From Dipteronia dyeriana (lineage: Eukaryota; Streptophyta; Magnoliopsida; Sapindales; Sapindaceae): a DNA stretch of 64,000 bases. The position numbers were made by a program, and so were the translations under genes. The notes under the pieces are model-generated. The model saw only the letters and a list, made by a program, of their open reading frames with translations, did no database searches and was not told where the DNA came from. The stretch covers positions 65,593,687 to 65,657,686 of the forward strand of contig CM065295.1 of NCBI GenBank assembly GCA_032871835.1. Direction: 5' to 3'. This document shows positions 10,566 through 22,164 of this stretch, one piece after another (position 1 is the stretch's first letter; every line of letters begins with the position of its first letter).

Positions 10566-13508
10566 TATTGAAAAATTGCATAAAAGAAATTCAAAAGAAT
10601 GTTTTAATACGTTAACAAAAAAAAATGGGTGTGGTTTATAAATATTTTGGATGGCAATAGAGCCACACTAATAATCGAATTCTATTGAAAACAAAAATAT
10701 TTTACAACAATCCCACTAACTTGCAAATTCTTTCTCTCCCCCCCACCCAAAAAAAAAAAAACTCAATTTTGTTCTCATCTTCTCGATCCTCTTCTTATTC
10801 TTAGTAGCTCTTACATAGCACAGACTCCATTAAAATTCAACACAAAACACAGGGCATTACATCAAGAAAAGAGTCAAGAACTGTGACGGCCGGCCGATGG
10901 CGACGAGCAACAAAATTGGACGGCGAGAGAAGAAAGCTTGAGAAGACAAGAGCTGCGTGATTTGTGAATGGTTCTCTGTTGATTTTTTTTTTTGGAATGA
11001 TTCAAGGATCATGGGGTTCCGATTTTTTTTTTTTAAGAAAAAATAGCACAAGCCGCCTAACCTCCGACTTGCCTCATGCTGCATATTCACGCCAACTACC
11101 TTGATATCGGGGACGACAATCCTCCGACAAGCGACTAGATGCCGACTAATCGGCCCAAATAGGGGACTTACTTTCAAACTTGGGCCTGGGCTTGCTAGGG
11201 TTTGGTAAACACAAATGGACTGAGAATAATAATAATCATCGTAATAACAATAACAACAATTACAAAATGATAGTTCTCAAGCTTGGGTTTGATAAACACA
11301 AATGGACTATTAGACTTTTGATTGGGTTGGAATATGTCAGGAATATGGAAATCGTCAAGAATAACAATAACGATAATAATATCAATAAGAATAAGAACGA
11401 TAATGATAACGTTTGGGGTAATTTTATTTGTCTCGGCACGTCGGTACAAAATCTAGAATTCATGGAATCAAATCTCCACAGCATCAAATCATGTCAACTT
11501 GATAAGCCACATATGATCGACGAGTTGGTACACGAAGAGCAAGTTGCCCATCAAAGGAACCAACTCATTAGAGCATCCTCAAATGACGAATTGACAAAGC
11601 AAATAAAAGACATCCTTATAATCATTACAAAATTTGATTTCAGCATATCTTTCACAAGATTTGCCCTTATATCAAGCAGACAATTACCAATAATCCAACG
11701 GTTAACAAATCAAATAAGGAATACGAAGATTCAAAAGACAACTCTCACAATGAATTAAGATTCTTTCATCGTAAATGCATGAAGACTCGACGTACTAAGA
11801 ATCTTGTCTATTCGTAATCTTTACGTGCATGCCAAGGAAAAACGCCACTAGATACACCTAGGCTTTCCCAAAATTTACTCAAATACATTCTCAATTGACA
11901 TGACATGTGAGTTGTTATCATCATCAGTCGGTACATAACCTCATAATTTATATGATGTTTATAACTTAGATGTCACTTCATTTGAGAATGGATTTGGTTT
12001 TTTTTTTGAAGACTAGCATTACTGTTTTTTAATCTCCATATGTTTCCATATTGTTTTTAAATATATATTTTTTTGTAATTAAGTATTTAATGAGTAGTTT
12101 GGTATTTTTTTTACAACAAAACTTGGTCAATGGTTAAGTTTGATCAGTCTTGACTCAAAAAGAAAGTTAATGATAAAGTTGTTTATTGATGGTCAAAAAG
12201 GAAATATATCACTCTGTCATGACCCGAAATCCAGATACGTTAATAAATTATTAAAATCAAATCATAAGCAGGTAACTTTTGGAAAAAATAAAATCATTCT
12301 ACTTCCACTCTAAACCTCAAGGATATAAAAATTGTACACAAAAATTTGACAACGATTCCTCTCTCTTATGTATACCTAAAATTCTTTCCATCTGTATTGG
12401 TCACGAGTATTAAGATTTAAGATTTTAACTTTTCAAATTGAATACATTCACAATTACATCCACAATAGATAACAACACATCTAGAAGATTACGAAATCTA
12501 AATTCAAAACAAATTTAAAAAGTAATAATAATCTCAATTACTCAACACACAATTATCGACAACTCCTAACCTCAAATACCTCCTCCAAAGCTATTAATCA
12601 TAATTTAATAATTCTCAAACCTTTCAAGCACTTGGGAAATATCTATTCCCAAATATATATAAGCTCAAACTCTTTTAATAAATTACTTTAATAATATTGG
12701 GAATTAGTCTCCCAACAAGTTAGATATATGGGCTCGTTTGATATAACATATTGAACTGTATTGTATTAGACTATATTATCATTAATACAAACTAGCGATC
12801 GGTGATGGTATGTTATTAAGTTATTCCTATATGATTTTATTATATTTGATTATATTATAAAAATATAATATTTTAAAAAAATAGTTCATAATTAATTTTA
12901 AAAAAATTTAAATAATAATATTTTTTTAAATAAAATAAATATTTCCTATATAATTTTGAAATTATAAAAAAATTATTAACAAGATAACCCATGTTTCAAT
13001 AATATTCCATATTTATTGTAAAAAACAGGAAAAAAATGTCTTTTTAATAGAATACAACCAAATACCACCATATATTATGTATTATATAATTAAAATGTAT
13101 TAAAATAAATATATTTTAATTGCTTAATATAATAGTAACAAAGATGGTCATAATAAATAAGAATAAATAATGAATATTCAAAAAAGTAATAATGAAATTA
13201 ACAAATCTCTTGTAAGAATTAATAATAATAATAATAAATAAATATAAAACCATTTCCGGCGAAGCCCTATTCCCTAGTCTCATGCTCATCAGGTCATATA
13301 AATATGAAAATTGAAAAAAAAAATGAATAAGAAATCATTGTGATAGTCAATGAAGAATTGTTTCCGCTACACGTAACCTGAAAAGTGAAAACATATAAAT
13401 CTGTGAATAAAGTCGTTATTTGTTCATTTGAAGAAACCATTTGTTTGACATTTCAGGTTCGTTCCACAAACAAAAATCATGCTTTTTTGATTGTTTGGTT
13501 CCACACCG
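10566..13508. other. Intergenic, repeat-derived, no gene seen
   Basis: Holds trinucleotide AAT/AAC-type runs near 11228-11410 and a fragment near 12216 that starts TGTCATGACCCGAAA, as some Ty3/gypsy LTRs do. A segment from about 12731 to 13065, starting GGCTCGTTTGATATAAC, has a MITE-like look. Open frames at 10857-11177 and 11180-11758 are low-complexity and match no family. Confidence 0.4.
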
Positions 13509-16500
13509 ATGAGCGCCTCCAATTCCCGAGTCCACTCGTTTGGTCAGACCGAGATTAACTGGGACAAGTACGTTTTCTCCAATCTTTGATTCACTAATTC
13601 CTTTCATTTTCAATCTTAAGATTTGGATTTCTAATTTTCATTTTCATTTTCATTTTCATATCACCGAAATTTATAGAGTTTTAAGGGTTTTCTATTTTTT
13701 TAATTGAAATATATAGAGTTTCAAAATTCAAGATGACATTAACGATATTAGATTTCCACTTGGTAAGGCTATTGTTCGTGTTAAGAGATCTTAATCTTTC
13801 TCTTTTAAGGATCGTGACTGTTATAAAGAATTGTGATTTCAGTTAAAGATGTTGTATCAAGTTTTTGTAATTATTGAAATGGAGCCAACTGTGTAGAAAG
13901 GTCAATAATAAGAATTTTTTATGAATGTTACACTAGCAATCTTCCCAAGTACGATGTTTTCGTGAATGCTGGTAGAATGGGTATCGACTGCCTTTGTATG
14001 TATGATTTTATGTTTTGCCTCTTGCCTAATATTATTTGCTTTGCCTGTGGAGTATTGGATTTGATAATAGTTTATTCGAAACTTATAGCTAATACCTATT
14101 AAGAGTTGAACCTGTTTTCCAATCAGTTGATAGCTGTATTTTCTGATAGAATATTTAATACAATTGTATGGCTAATCTCTTATGGCCCCTTAGAATATTT
14201 AATCCTTTAGGCGTCTTCAATGAACGATATTTCATGGTAGAAAGTTCTGCCATGACTTGCTGCAAATTATGTCTCGAGTCCCAACCACCTGAATGAACTT
14301 TGCTCATCTTTTAAATGAAAAGGGCTTCATGTAATGTCCTGAGGCTTTTACTTGCAACCATATGAACAAACTTTGATCATTTTTTTTTTATTTGAAAAGA
14401 ACTGTTATTTTGTCTATTTTTACCTTTTCACTCCCTGATTTATTTTGATCATATGATTTATTTATTTTTTTTGCAAGGATTTAACATCACTTTAACTTAC
14501 AGGGTCTTGAGGAAACCCACTTCAAGATAAATGAAATCATTTATAACCACCCTCTCTTCTCTTTTGCACCGCACCCCATCCTAACCCTTCTCCAATGTGA
14601 ACAAAACCTCTCTAATCTTGGTTAGAGTGGGATATTATCCCTATATGTCTTATGTTGTACGTTCCTTGCAATTTCCCCTAAATCTTAGGTTATAGAATGC
14701 ATTATCTTTGCCTCTAATGGATAGGATCTTATCCAAAAGGCTCCTTGTTGGACTGCTTTTGCAGGACTATCACTGGGTACTTAACATGTTACCTTTCATG
14801 CCTCTGAGTGATTACTCTTTCTTTATTTTCTTGTGTTATTAAAATTTACATGTCTCTTATGATCTTTTATTCAACCGATCTCTGCAGGCTTGACAAAACA
14901 AAATTTTATGTTGTTGGAGCTGGCCTCTTTACAGGAATTACCGTGGCACTTTACCCTGTCTCTGTTATAAAAACCAGGCTTCAGGTTGCTTCAAAAGAAA
15001 CTGTTGAGAAAAGTGCATTTTCTGTTATCAGAGGTATACTAAGAGCAGATGGGTTTCCTGGTCTATATAGAGGTTTTGGTACAGTCATTACTGGTGCAGT
15101 TCCTGCCAGAATAATATTTTTGACTGCTTTAGAGACAACAAAAGTGATGGGTTACAGGATGGTTGAACCATTAAAATTATCTGAACCAACAGAGGCAGCG
15201 ATAGCAAATGGAATTGCTGGCATGACAGCATCACTTTTTGCTCAAGCTGTCTTTGTTCCTATTGACGTGGTATGTAATTTGTCTTTTCAATTGAGCATTA
15301 TAATGTTAGAGGTATAATAAAGTGTTTTACAGACAGTGGTATTCTTATATATGTATGTATGTGCCCACACTCACACACCATTAAGAGCAACTTTGTGATG
15401 TATGCTTCTGTGAGAGACTGGTTTTATGTTTGCATTCGGTGGAAACACCTGAAACTTTGTGTTTCTTCTTCTTTTTAATTTTGATATATCATGAACTGCA
15501 TACCTGGAAAATTTAAAAAAAGAATTGTATCAGTGTCAAATTCCAATACTCCTTGGGTATTGTGCATCGGTACTTTTTAAACATACTAAAATACAAATTA
15601 GTATTGTTGCTATTGTTTTTTTTTTCTTTTTAATTGCGTGTTTATTTTGGATGCTTGTATTGCTTCATCAAATACATGTTAAATATTCGGTTTCACCTAT
15701 TTGAGATTAGGAATGAAATCGCAACTAAAAACATAGTTACACAAACAATGTATCTGTATATAATTACAGCTGCATCTATGATGAAACTACAATAATTAAA
15801 AACTATGATAACATTTTATAGAAAATTACCTTAAATGTAGTTGGTGTATCCCCCTTTGTATGATATCTTACATTTCTAAGAATTGCCACGGGTTTTTATT
15901 CGTACTGAACTTTACCCAATCCTGTACCCATATCCATGCTTTATAGATCACAGAAGATGTTTTGATAATGAGTAATACTGTACAACCTAAAACATTAACC
16001 AGAATGATGTGGCAAATGAATTATCCTTACCATACAAATCATGGGATTATGTGGTGAATGGCATGATTAGGACAAATCATTTGCCACATCATTTGGTAGG
16101 TTTTTGGGCTACTTTTTTAGGTTGTCTAGCATTAGTGTTTGATAACAGAGAAAAATTCAAGCTGCTAATTTTTTTAATTTTTGTTTGTAATGAATGTTCT
16201 TCAGGTTAGCCAAAAGTTGATGGTACAAGGGTACTCAGGCCATGCAAAGTATAATGGCGGCCTAGATGTTGCTCGTAAAATTATAAAGTCTGATGGCATT
16301 CGGGGGTTCTACAGAGGGTTTGGTCTATCTGTATTGACTTATTCCCCATCAAGCGCAGTATGGTGGGCAACTTATGGTTCAAGTCAGCGAGTCATGTGGA
16401 GGTGAAAATCATCATAGTTTCTTCTTCTTTCAAACCTGTAGGTGTAAAAGGTTTCCAATTATGACAGGAACTAACCTAGCAAGTGATCTTTCTTGTTTTG

Positions 16501-18986
16501 TTAGTACTTTATCTCATCTGTAGACAGCATAGTGAGTAGACATCATAGTGAGGCGTCTTTAGATTTTAGATTGGCCTTTTTATTTGCTGGTTAATCTAGG
16601 ATATTTTACCTTTAAATAAATTTCAAACCAATTAGAATGATATCCTCAATGTTCCATGAGTCACCAACCACAAGCGTTCACTGCTTGAACTTGGACTCAT
16701 TGACTTCAAATCTAAGCATGTAACCATTGAGTATATCAATAATACAATAAAATTGTCGCTAGTTGTCGGGGTGTTTTGCAAATAAAAGGCTACGTAAAGA
16801 TTGTGTGGCTTAAATAAATAAGGTAGCAGCTGTTTGAGAAATACAGGCAGTCAGGATGGATCCCATTATAGTTATGTCAATTTACTTCTGCTGAAATTTT
16901 CAAGTATTTTTTTTTAACACATCATCTATTGTTTTGGGCAGACTCTTAGGCCATGGCACAGATCTTATGGAAGTAGCACCGAGCCAGTGGACAATAGCTT
17001 TAGTTCAAGCTACAGGAGGACTTATTGCAGGTGCAACAGCATCCTGCATCACAACTCCATTGGACACTATTAAGACTCGCTTACAGGTCTTCTTAGAGCC
17101 TAGTTGACATTAAAATATATAATTCAAATATCTGCAACTTCTTTATTGGTACAAGTGTCTAATGACGGTTGGATGTGTTTTTGCTGCTAACATATGTGGT
17201 TTGAAATTATCATCTTATATGAGGATGGGATGTAAGGTAGCCCATACTTCAGCATGTGTGTGTGCATGGCTTGTTTGTTGTTAGATTTTGTTTGTACATG
17301 CAATCGGGTTTTTCTGTAATTATCTGAAGTATTTTATGATAGATTTAACTTTAGGCATGGTTCTAGTGAAGTTCTTGTATTGTGTCTATAATTGGTGCTG
17401 TTGCCTAAATTGGATTTCCTCAGCAATTCTCTCCATTGCTTCTTGGGAAATGCATGTGAGCACATATATTCATCTTGTTGCAACCTGATCAATTGAATTT
17501 CTGGTTTGAATTAGCTCTCTTTTTTTTTTCTTTTTTTTTTTTGAAATATGACTTGGTTCATAAACCCATTGATTACAGCAGAAATGCAGAAGCTTAGAGA
17601 TTTTTTATATGTTAACTTAGTTACTAGCACAGACAACTTATTATACTATGTATGACACGTTAGATGAAGGTTGATTGACCTCATCCCTTTGAATGAGACG
17701 TATAATAAGCTGACATGACATTTTATTTTGATTAAATAACTGTTCATGTTTATTGTTTTATTTATCTATTTTTTTTGTTAACTAGTTGTCTCTGCTGGCT
17801 AGGTGATCGGGCATGATAAGAGATCTTCTACAAGACATGTGGTGAAAAACTTGATTGCTGAAGATGGTTGGAAAGGTTTATACAGAGGATTGGGTCCAAG
17901 ATTGTTTAGCATGTCAGCGTGGGGAACCTCAATGATATTAGGCTACGAATATTTGAGTATGGACTCTTTACATTTTGAACAGCCGTTTATTTTTGGGAAA
18001 TTACCAAATAAGTCTAGAACATTTTTAACTATAAGTGGACTTTTCAATTTTTGATCAAACTGGTCCCCATTTCTTCACAAGTATCAATGAGTCCCCAACT
18101 TTTTCAAAAGTGATCAAATTGGTCCCTATCATGATCACAGCTAATGACTTTTAACATAATTTATGAAATTACAGTAATACCCCCTAATTTGTCTTATTTG
18201 ATTAAGAAAACTTAATTAAAATAAAATTAATATTTTGAAAAAAATAATAATTAAAGTTACAGTAACTATAAATTTATATTCGTAATAAATTAATAAAATA
18301 TTATAATAAAACAGTATGAAAAAATTTATATAACAATTAGAAATCTTAGGTTAGTGAAATATTAAGCATCCATATTTTTGGAATGAGATAATATTTATTG
18401 AATCAGTGTACAACCGGCAGAGCTAATCTTTAAGTTGCATGTCCAATTTGTATATTATGTTACTTTTTATTTTTACAATTCCCTTTCTTTTTACTTATTC
18501 ATTGTGAGATTTGGTTCTTTTATATGATGTACAACAGATGTTGTGATCCATAAAGTGATTTAGTAATTGTTTTGCCAGTTTGCAAAGCTGATTGTGCTTG
18601 TATTTTGTGCTGAGATTTGGATAGGTTAACATAGATGAGTTTTAGGGGACATTTCTTACAGGCACACATTAACAATAGGAAAGGGTGCTAAAACTAACCA
18701 TGTGCTCACGATATTATTACTATTTACTTCCAGAATTTCGGTGGCTGGCGTTTATTATTGTTATCTGGCCCATTGCACCTTTTTTAATATTGGTTTTGTT
18801 CAGTATTGTGCTCCCCTGATTACTCTGGTTTTGGTTTTTCAAGTGTTTACCCTTGGTATTTCATTTTTTATTTTTTTTATTTTGCTCTTCTTTGCCTGTC
18901 CTCAGTTGTCAAAGCTCAGTCTAATAATACTACTGTTTATGTTTTCAGAGCGTCTGTGTTCTAAGGATGGGTTAGATATGATATAA
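13509..18986 (+). CDS. Mitochondrial carrier, SLC25A44-type (At5g15640-like)
   Basis: Six exons give 324 residues: 13509-13567, 14888-15269, 16205-16401, 16942-17086, 17803-17956 and 18949-18986; every phase fits. The last exon is only 38 bp and encodes KRLCSKDGLDMI. The protein has the three-fold carrier repeat with signatures YPVSVIKTRLQ, VPIDVVSQKL and TPLDTIKTRLQ, each followed by a G-x-YRG motif (GLYRGFG, GFYRGFG, GLYRGLG). It should be a six-helix inner-membrane transporter. Mammalian SLC25A44 moves branched-chain amino acids into mitochondria; the plant substrate is inferred by family only. The first signature has Ser in place of the usual Asp/Glu, which I recall as normal in this subgroup. 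The last intron (17957-18948) holds a repeat-like stretch at 18000-18190. Arabidopsis At5g15640 has near-identical length and borders COBL4. Confidence 0.92.
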
Positions 18987-19900
18987 ATACTACTCACTGG
19001 CCTTGCTTCTTGTGGCATGACTAGAGGAGTTTTGGCTGGCTGGGATTCAACATTGTTTTGATGAGGGCTGTGTTTCACATACACAAATGTTTTACCATAA
19101 ATTTTGAAATCAAGAAATGTAGTGATGTTGCTGCAGCAATCATTATCTTCTTATTGAAGAGCCAGCATCAGTCATTGGGTTTCAATTACTATAAAATTTT
19201 TGGAGCTCTCTCAGATTTGATTGATATTCTTTACGCTAGACTTTATTTCTATTACAGAATTGATTTTTAAATCACAGGTAGAGGCTGTATCAAGTGTATT
19301 GTCAAAGCAAACAAATGTACCATACTATGTTTAATCAGCTAATCTGTGTTTTTACCATTTCGGGTTATAGATATCACCTGTTTAACGATTTTGAGTTTGG
19401 AATGGCACATTCAATACTCGTTACAGTAGAATATCTCTCTCCTACTAACATGCACATACTTGCAGATGTGCATGGTGTCCCAGTTTTAATCTTTGGATTC
19501 CTGCCCATATTAGATTTTGGATTAAGCAGTACAGTTGGCTGTATATATAGAACTGAACAGCATAAGATGATTAAGCTGTCATCTTTTGCACTAAAGTGGC
19601 TACTCATAAAATTTTGCTTGAAAATCTTGCTTTAGAGAAATCCATAGATAGGAGGGATTTATCATGTCATCTTTATGCTCATTTATGCATCTTTTTTTGA
19701 AACTATAAATCGTGATTTTGTATGCTATATACAAGTATAAGGATGACATGATACATCTGGTTTGAAGTTAAGAGCTAAAGACGTTGAAAGTTGCTAGATG
19801 TGCTGGAAATTCCATATTTGTATACATACAGTCCAATTTCAAATTCAAATTGACTCCAGCAGTCTTACAAACCTATAAGACTATAACCACCCAGGTGACC
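18987..19900. other. Intergenic between convergent carrier and methyltransferase genes
   Basis: Shared 3' flank of two convergent genes. It has short open frames only, none with a recognisable domain. Confidence 0.5.
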
Positions 19901-21325
19901 TTAACCTCTACTTGGTTTTTCTAGAAGAGCCGAGAAGAAAAGTTCATCACCAAGCTTATCAGTCTTGGGCACTACCCTCCAGAGCAGCTTTTTATAGCCT
20001 AGCCTGGAGAACTCATCCAAATACAGCTTCATATCATCTTTCTTACAAAAGAAACGATCTACCCAAAGGAGCCCTTTCGGTCGAAGGACACGGTCCCAAT
20101 CGAAAATTACAAATTGTAGAAGATGTATCCCAATCCACCCATCCAAGAACATAGTAGAATGGACAATATCAAGTGTATTGTCAAAGAATGGCAACCTGGA
20201 GCCTATTGATATGTATAGAGGTAGAAGACCTCTTAGTGCAATCACCTCATTAAAAGGTGCTCCCAAGTTTAATGTAGCTGATGCAATGGTCACATTTCTC
20301 TCCCTCATCATGGCTGCAAATGTGCCGGTTGTGGGGCTGAAGTCGAGGCCTATTCGGATTTCTCCTGGCTTTAATAGCAAGACTTCATCAATGGTGAATT
20401 CAGCAGAAACGGTGACGTTTGTTGGGATATCCCATCCTGTTTTAGAAAGATTGAAGCAATCTGCACATTTGAAGAAGCCTCTTCTATCTATGGTCTGATT
20501 TGAAACAAGACAAGAGTATGTTTTGCACTTGTAATGGTTCCATAAGATGTTAACATCACTAGGTTGAGTCCAAAGAGAAGTGTTAATGGCAAGTGGCTTA
20601 CTGTAATGTGGAGGTGTTCTTGAGAAACATCTCCTTCTTGGCAATGGATCACAGCCTCCGGCTATGAGCTTCTGAGCCATGTCCCAATCATCCGGGCACA
20701 TCCCGTTAACCTTGTAAGTCATGAACCGGTCGACGTTTGAAGCCATCTTCGCGCAAACCTGTCCGACTGATGGATTAACTGATTCGACCCCAAAGAAATT
20801 CTTCTTCCCATCTAGTCTATTTGGTTTTGGTAATGTATAGTTAAAAAATTCACCTGAATTGAAAATCTTCCTACTCAGTATTCCTTCTTCTACGTCACTT
20901 TCCTCAGGTTCACTCAAGTCTTCATCGACGCTGCTGACTTCTGTACTACCGGCTGGGGGCTCAATGTGCAGGAGATTTGATAAATTGTCTGCAAGCTTGT
21001 CCAAAGATAAAGCTATATGAAGAACTTGGCCAGAGAATTTCAATAGGTCTTTTGATTCTGAACTTTCAGTGTGAAGCTGCTCCAGCAAAACTCCTAGTTG
21101 TTTCTGCAAATCGGAGACTTGGGTTCGGATTCTATAAGGTAAAACAGTTTGGTAACCAGAGTTGCTGGCTTTGGCGTTGGTTTTGGTGAAAGTGAAATGA
21201 AGATAAGAGAGATCAGAACTCAAGAAAATAACTCTAAAGAGGCTTATGAGAAGAAGAGAAGACAGTGTAATGAGAAGGCATCCTAGACGCCATTTTAATG
21301 GTTTACAAGTGCTCTGTCTCTGCAT
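19901..21325 (-). CDS. Membrane-anchored SAM methyltransferase-like protein (At1g29790-like)
   Basis: A single uninterrupted exon of 474 codons. Residues about 14-33 form one hydrophobic span after a basic N-terminus, which suggests a type II membrane protein, probably of the Golgi or secretory route. A Leu-rich, possibly coiled stretch follows (about 65-120), then an acidic linker. The conserved half holds VNGMCPDDWDMAQKLIAGGC and DPLPRRRCF, then a Rossmann-like SAM site with IRIGLDFSPTTGTFAA (motif I) and the later segments LPFFDNTLDIVHS and LRPKGLLWVDRFFC. It belongs to the plant putative-methyltransferase group that includes At1g29790, At5g40830 and At3g27230. The substrate is unknown. 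An in-frame uORF ends just three bases before this start. Confidence 0.88.
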   Translation of the reverse strand: MQRQSTCKPLKWRLGCLLITLSSLLLISLFRVIFLSSDLSYLHFTFTKTNAKASNSGYQTVLPYRIRTQVSDLQKQLGVLLEQLHTESSESKDLLKFSGQVLHIALSLDKLADNLSNLLHIEPPAGSTEVSSVDEDLSEPEESDVEEGILSRKIFNSGEFFNYTLPKPNRLDGKKNFFGVESVNPSVGQVCAKMASNVDRFMTYKVNGMCPDDWDMAQKLIAGGCDPLPRRRCFSRTPPHYSKPLAINTSLWTQPSDVNILWNHYKCKTYSCLVSNQTIDRRGFFKCADCFNLSKTGWDIPTNVTVSAEFTIDEVLLLKPGEIRIGLDFSPTTGTFAAMMRERNVTIASATLNLGAPFNEVIALRGLLPLYISIGSRLPFFDNTLDIVHSTMFLDGWIGIHLLQFVIFDWDRVLRPKGLLWVDRFFCKKDDMKLYLDEFSRLGYKKLLWRVVPKTDKLGDELFFSALLEKPSRG

Positions 21326-21328
21326 TTC

Positions 21329-21376
21329 TCAGTGGGATTCTGGTTCTTTCTTTTGTTTCTCAAAGAACATACCCAT
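21329..21376 (-). CDS. 15-residue uORF in frame with the methyltransferase gene
   Basis: The uORF reads MGMFFEKQKKEPESH and stops at TGA. One GAA codon then separates it from the main ATG, so both frames are in register. A stop three bases before the next start would favour reinitiation only weakly and leaves room for translational control or readthrough. It assumes transcription starts upstream of 21376 with no leader intron there. From memory, some Arabidopsis relatives (At3g53400, At5g03190) are annotated with conserved-peptide uORFs; I cannot say whether this one matches. Confidence 0.5.
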   Translation of the reverse strand: MGMFFEKQKKEPESH

Positions 21377-22164
21377 CTTGAGATTTCACTCCAATTTTTC
21401 AGTTGTTGACCTGAGCTCAGTTTCTCTTCTTTATTTCAGGTTTGGCGTTCCCTAGGTTCTTGATTTCCACACTTAATTAAAGATCAATTTCATGACTTCA
21501 AATTGAAGCAAATATCCCACTACTCAAGAAAATAAGTGTAAACGCTAAGTAAGCAACAAAAATACATTATTAGCTAGAAAAAGGAAGCAACACTCAGTTT
21601 AAATGCCAGTTAAATATCCATAACTTAATTCAAAGTTCTAAACATTAAATAAAATAGTATTGTTGGACCCTTTCATAAAAGCTTGTGTTTTTAGTTCTCA
21701 ATCATCTCATTATCCGAATAAGTAAGAAATCACTATGTGAATCTTTATAATCATTTACACAAGCCATTTTTCTTCGTAGAAACTGGTGCTTGAAGGGCAA
21801 TCTTCAATCATATAATTAATTACGAGTGCAATTACAAGCTCATAAAGATTTGAATTACTAACTGATATTGGAGCTGTACCAGTACTGGTAAAGAATGACC
21901 AGACAGCAAAAGTAAAAGATCGTTGTTGTCATTAAAATGATATGGTGAATCTTGCTTCATTTTGAATATAAAGTTTCCAACAAGGATAAAAGAGAGTGCA
22001 ACAATATGCATCGTCACATGGAATGAAATTATCTATAGAGGAAAAAGAAATGGAAACCAGCTCCCTAATTATGATCTTATAGCTCATTAGCCAGAACAAA
22101 AAGTGTACAACAGGGGATACAATCCACATGCAAAAGCAACTATTTCAAATAGAGTTTGCACCTC
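21377..22164. other. Intergenic between two minus-strand genes
   Basis: Promoter side of the methyltransferase gene and 3' flank of the DUF2039 gene. No other gene was seen. Confidence 0.5.

Noticed and set aside
11180..11758. 192-codon frame with Asn-rich stretches
   Set aside because: The length comes from AAT/AAC repeats; it shows no conserved domain and a biased composition.
18702..18986. 94-codon hydrophobic frame
   Set aside because: It is intron sequence plus the true 38-bp last exon of the carrier; the hydrophobic part reflects T-rich intron DNA.
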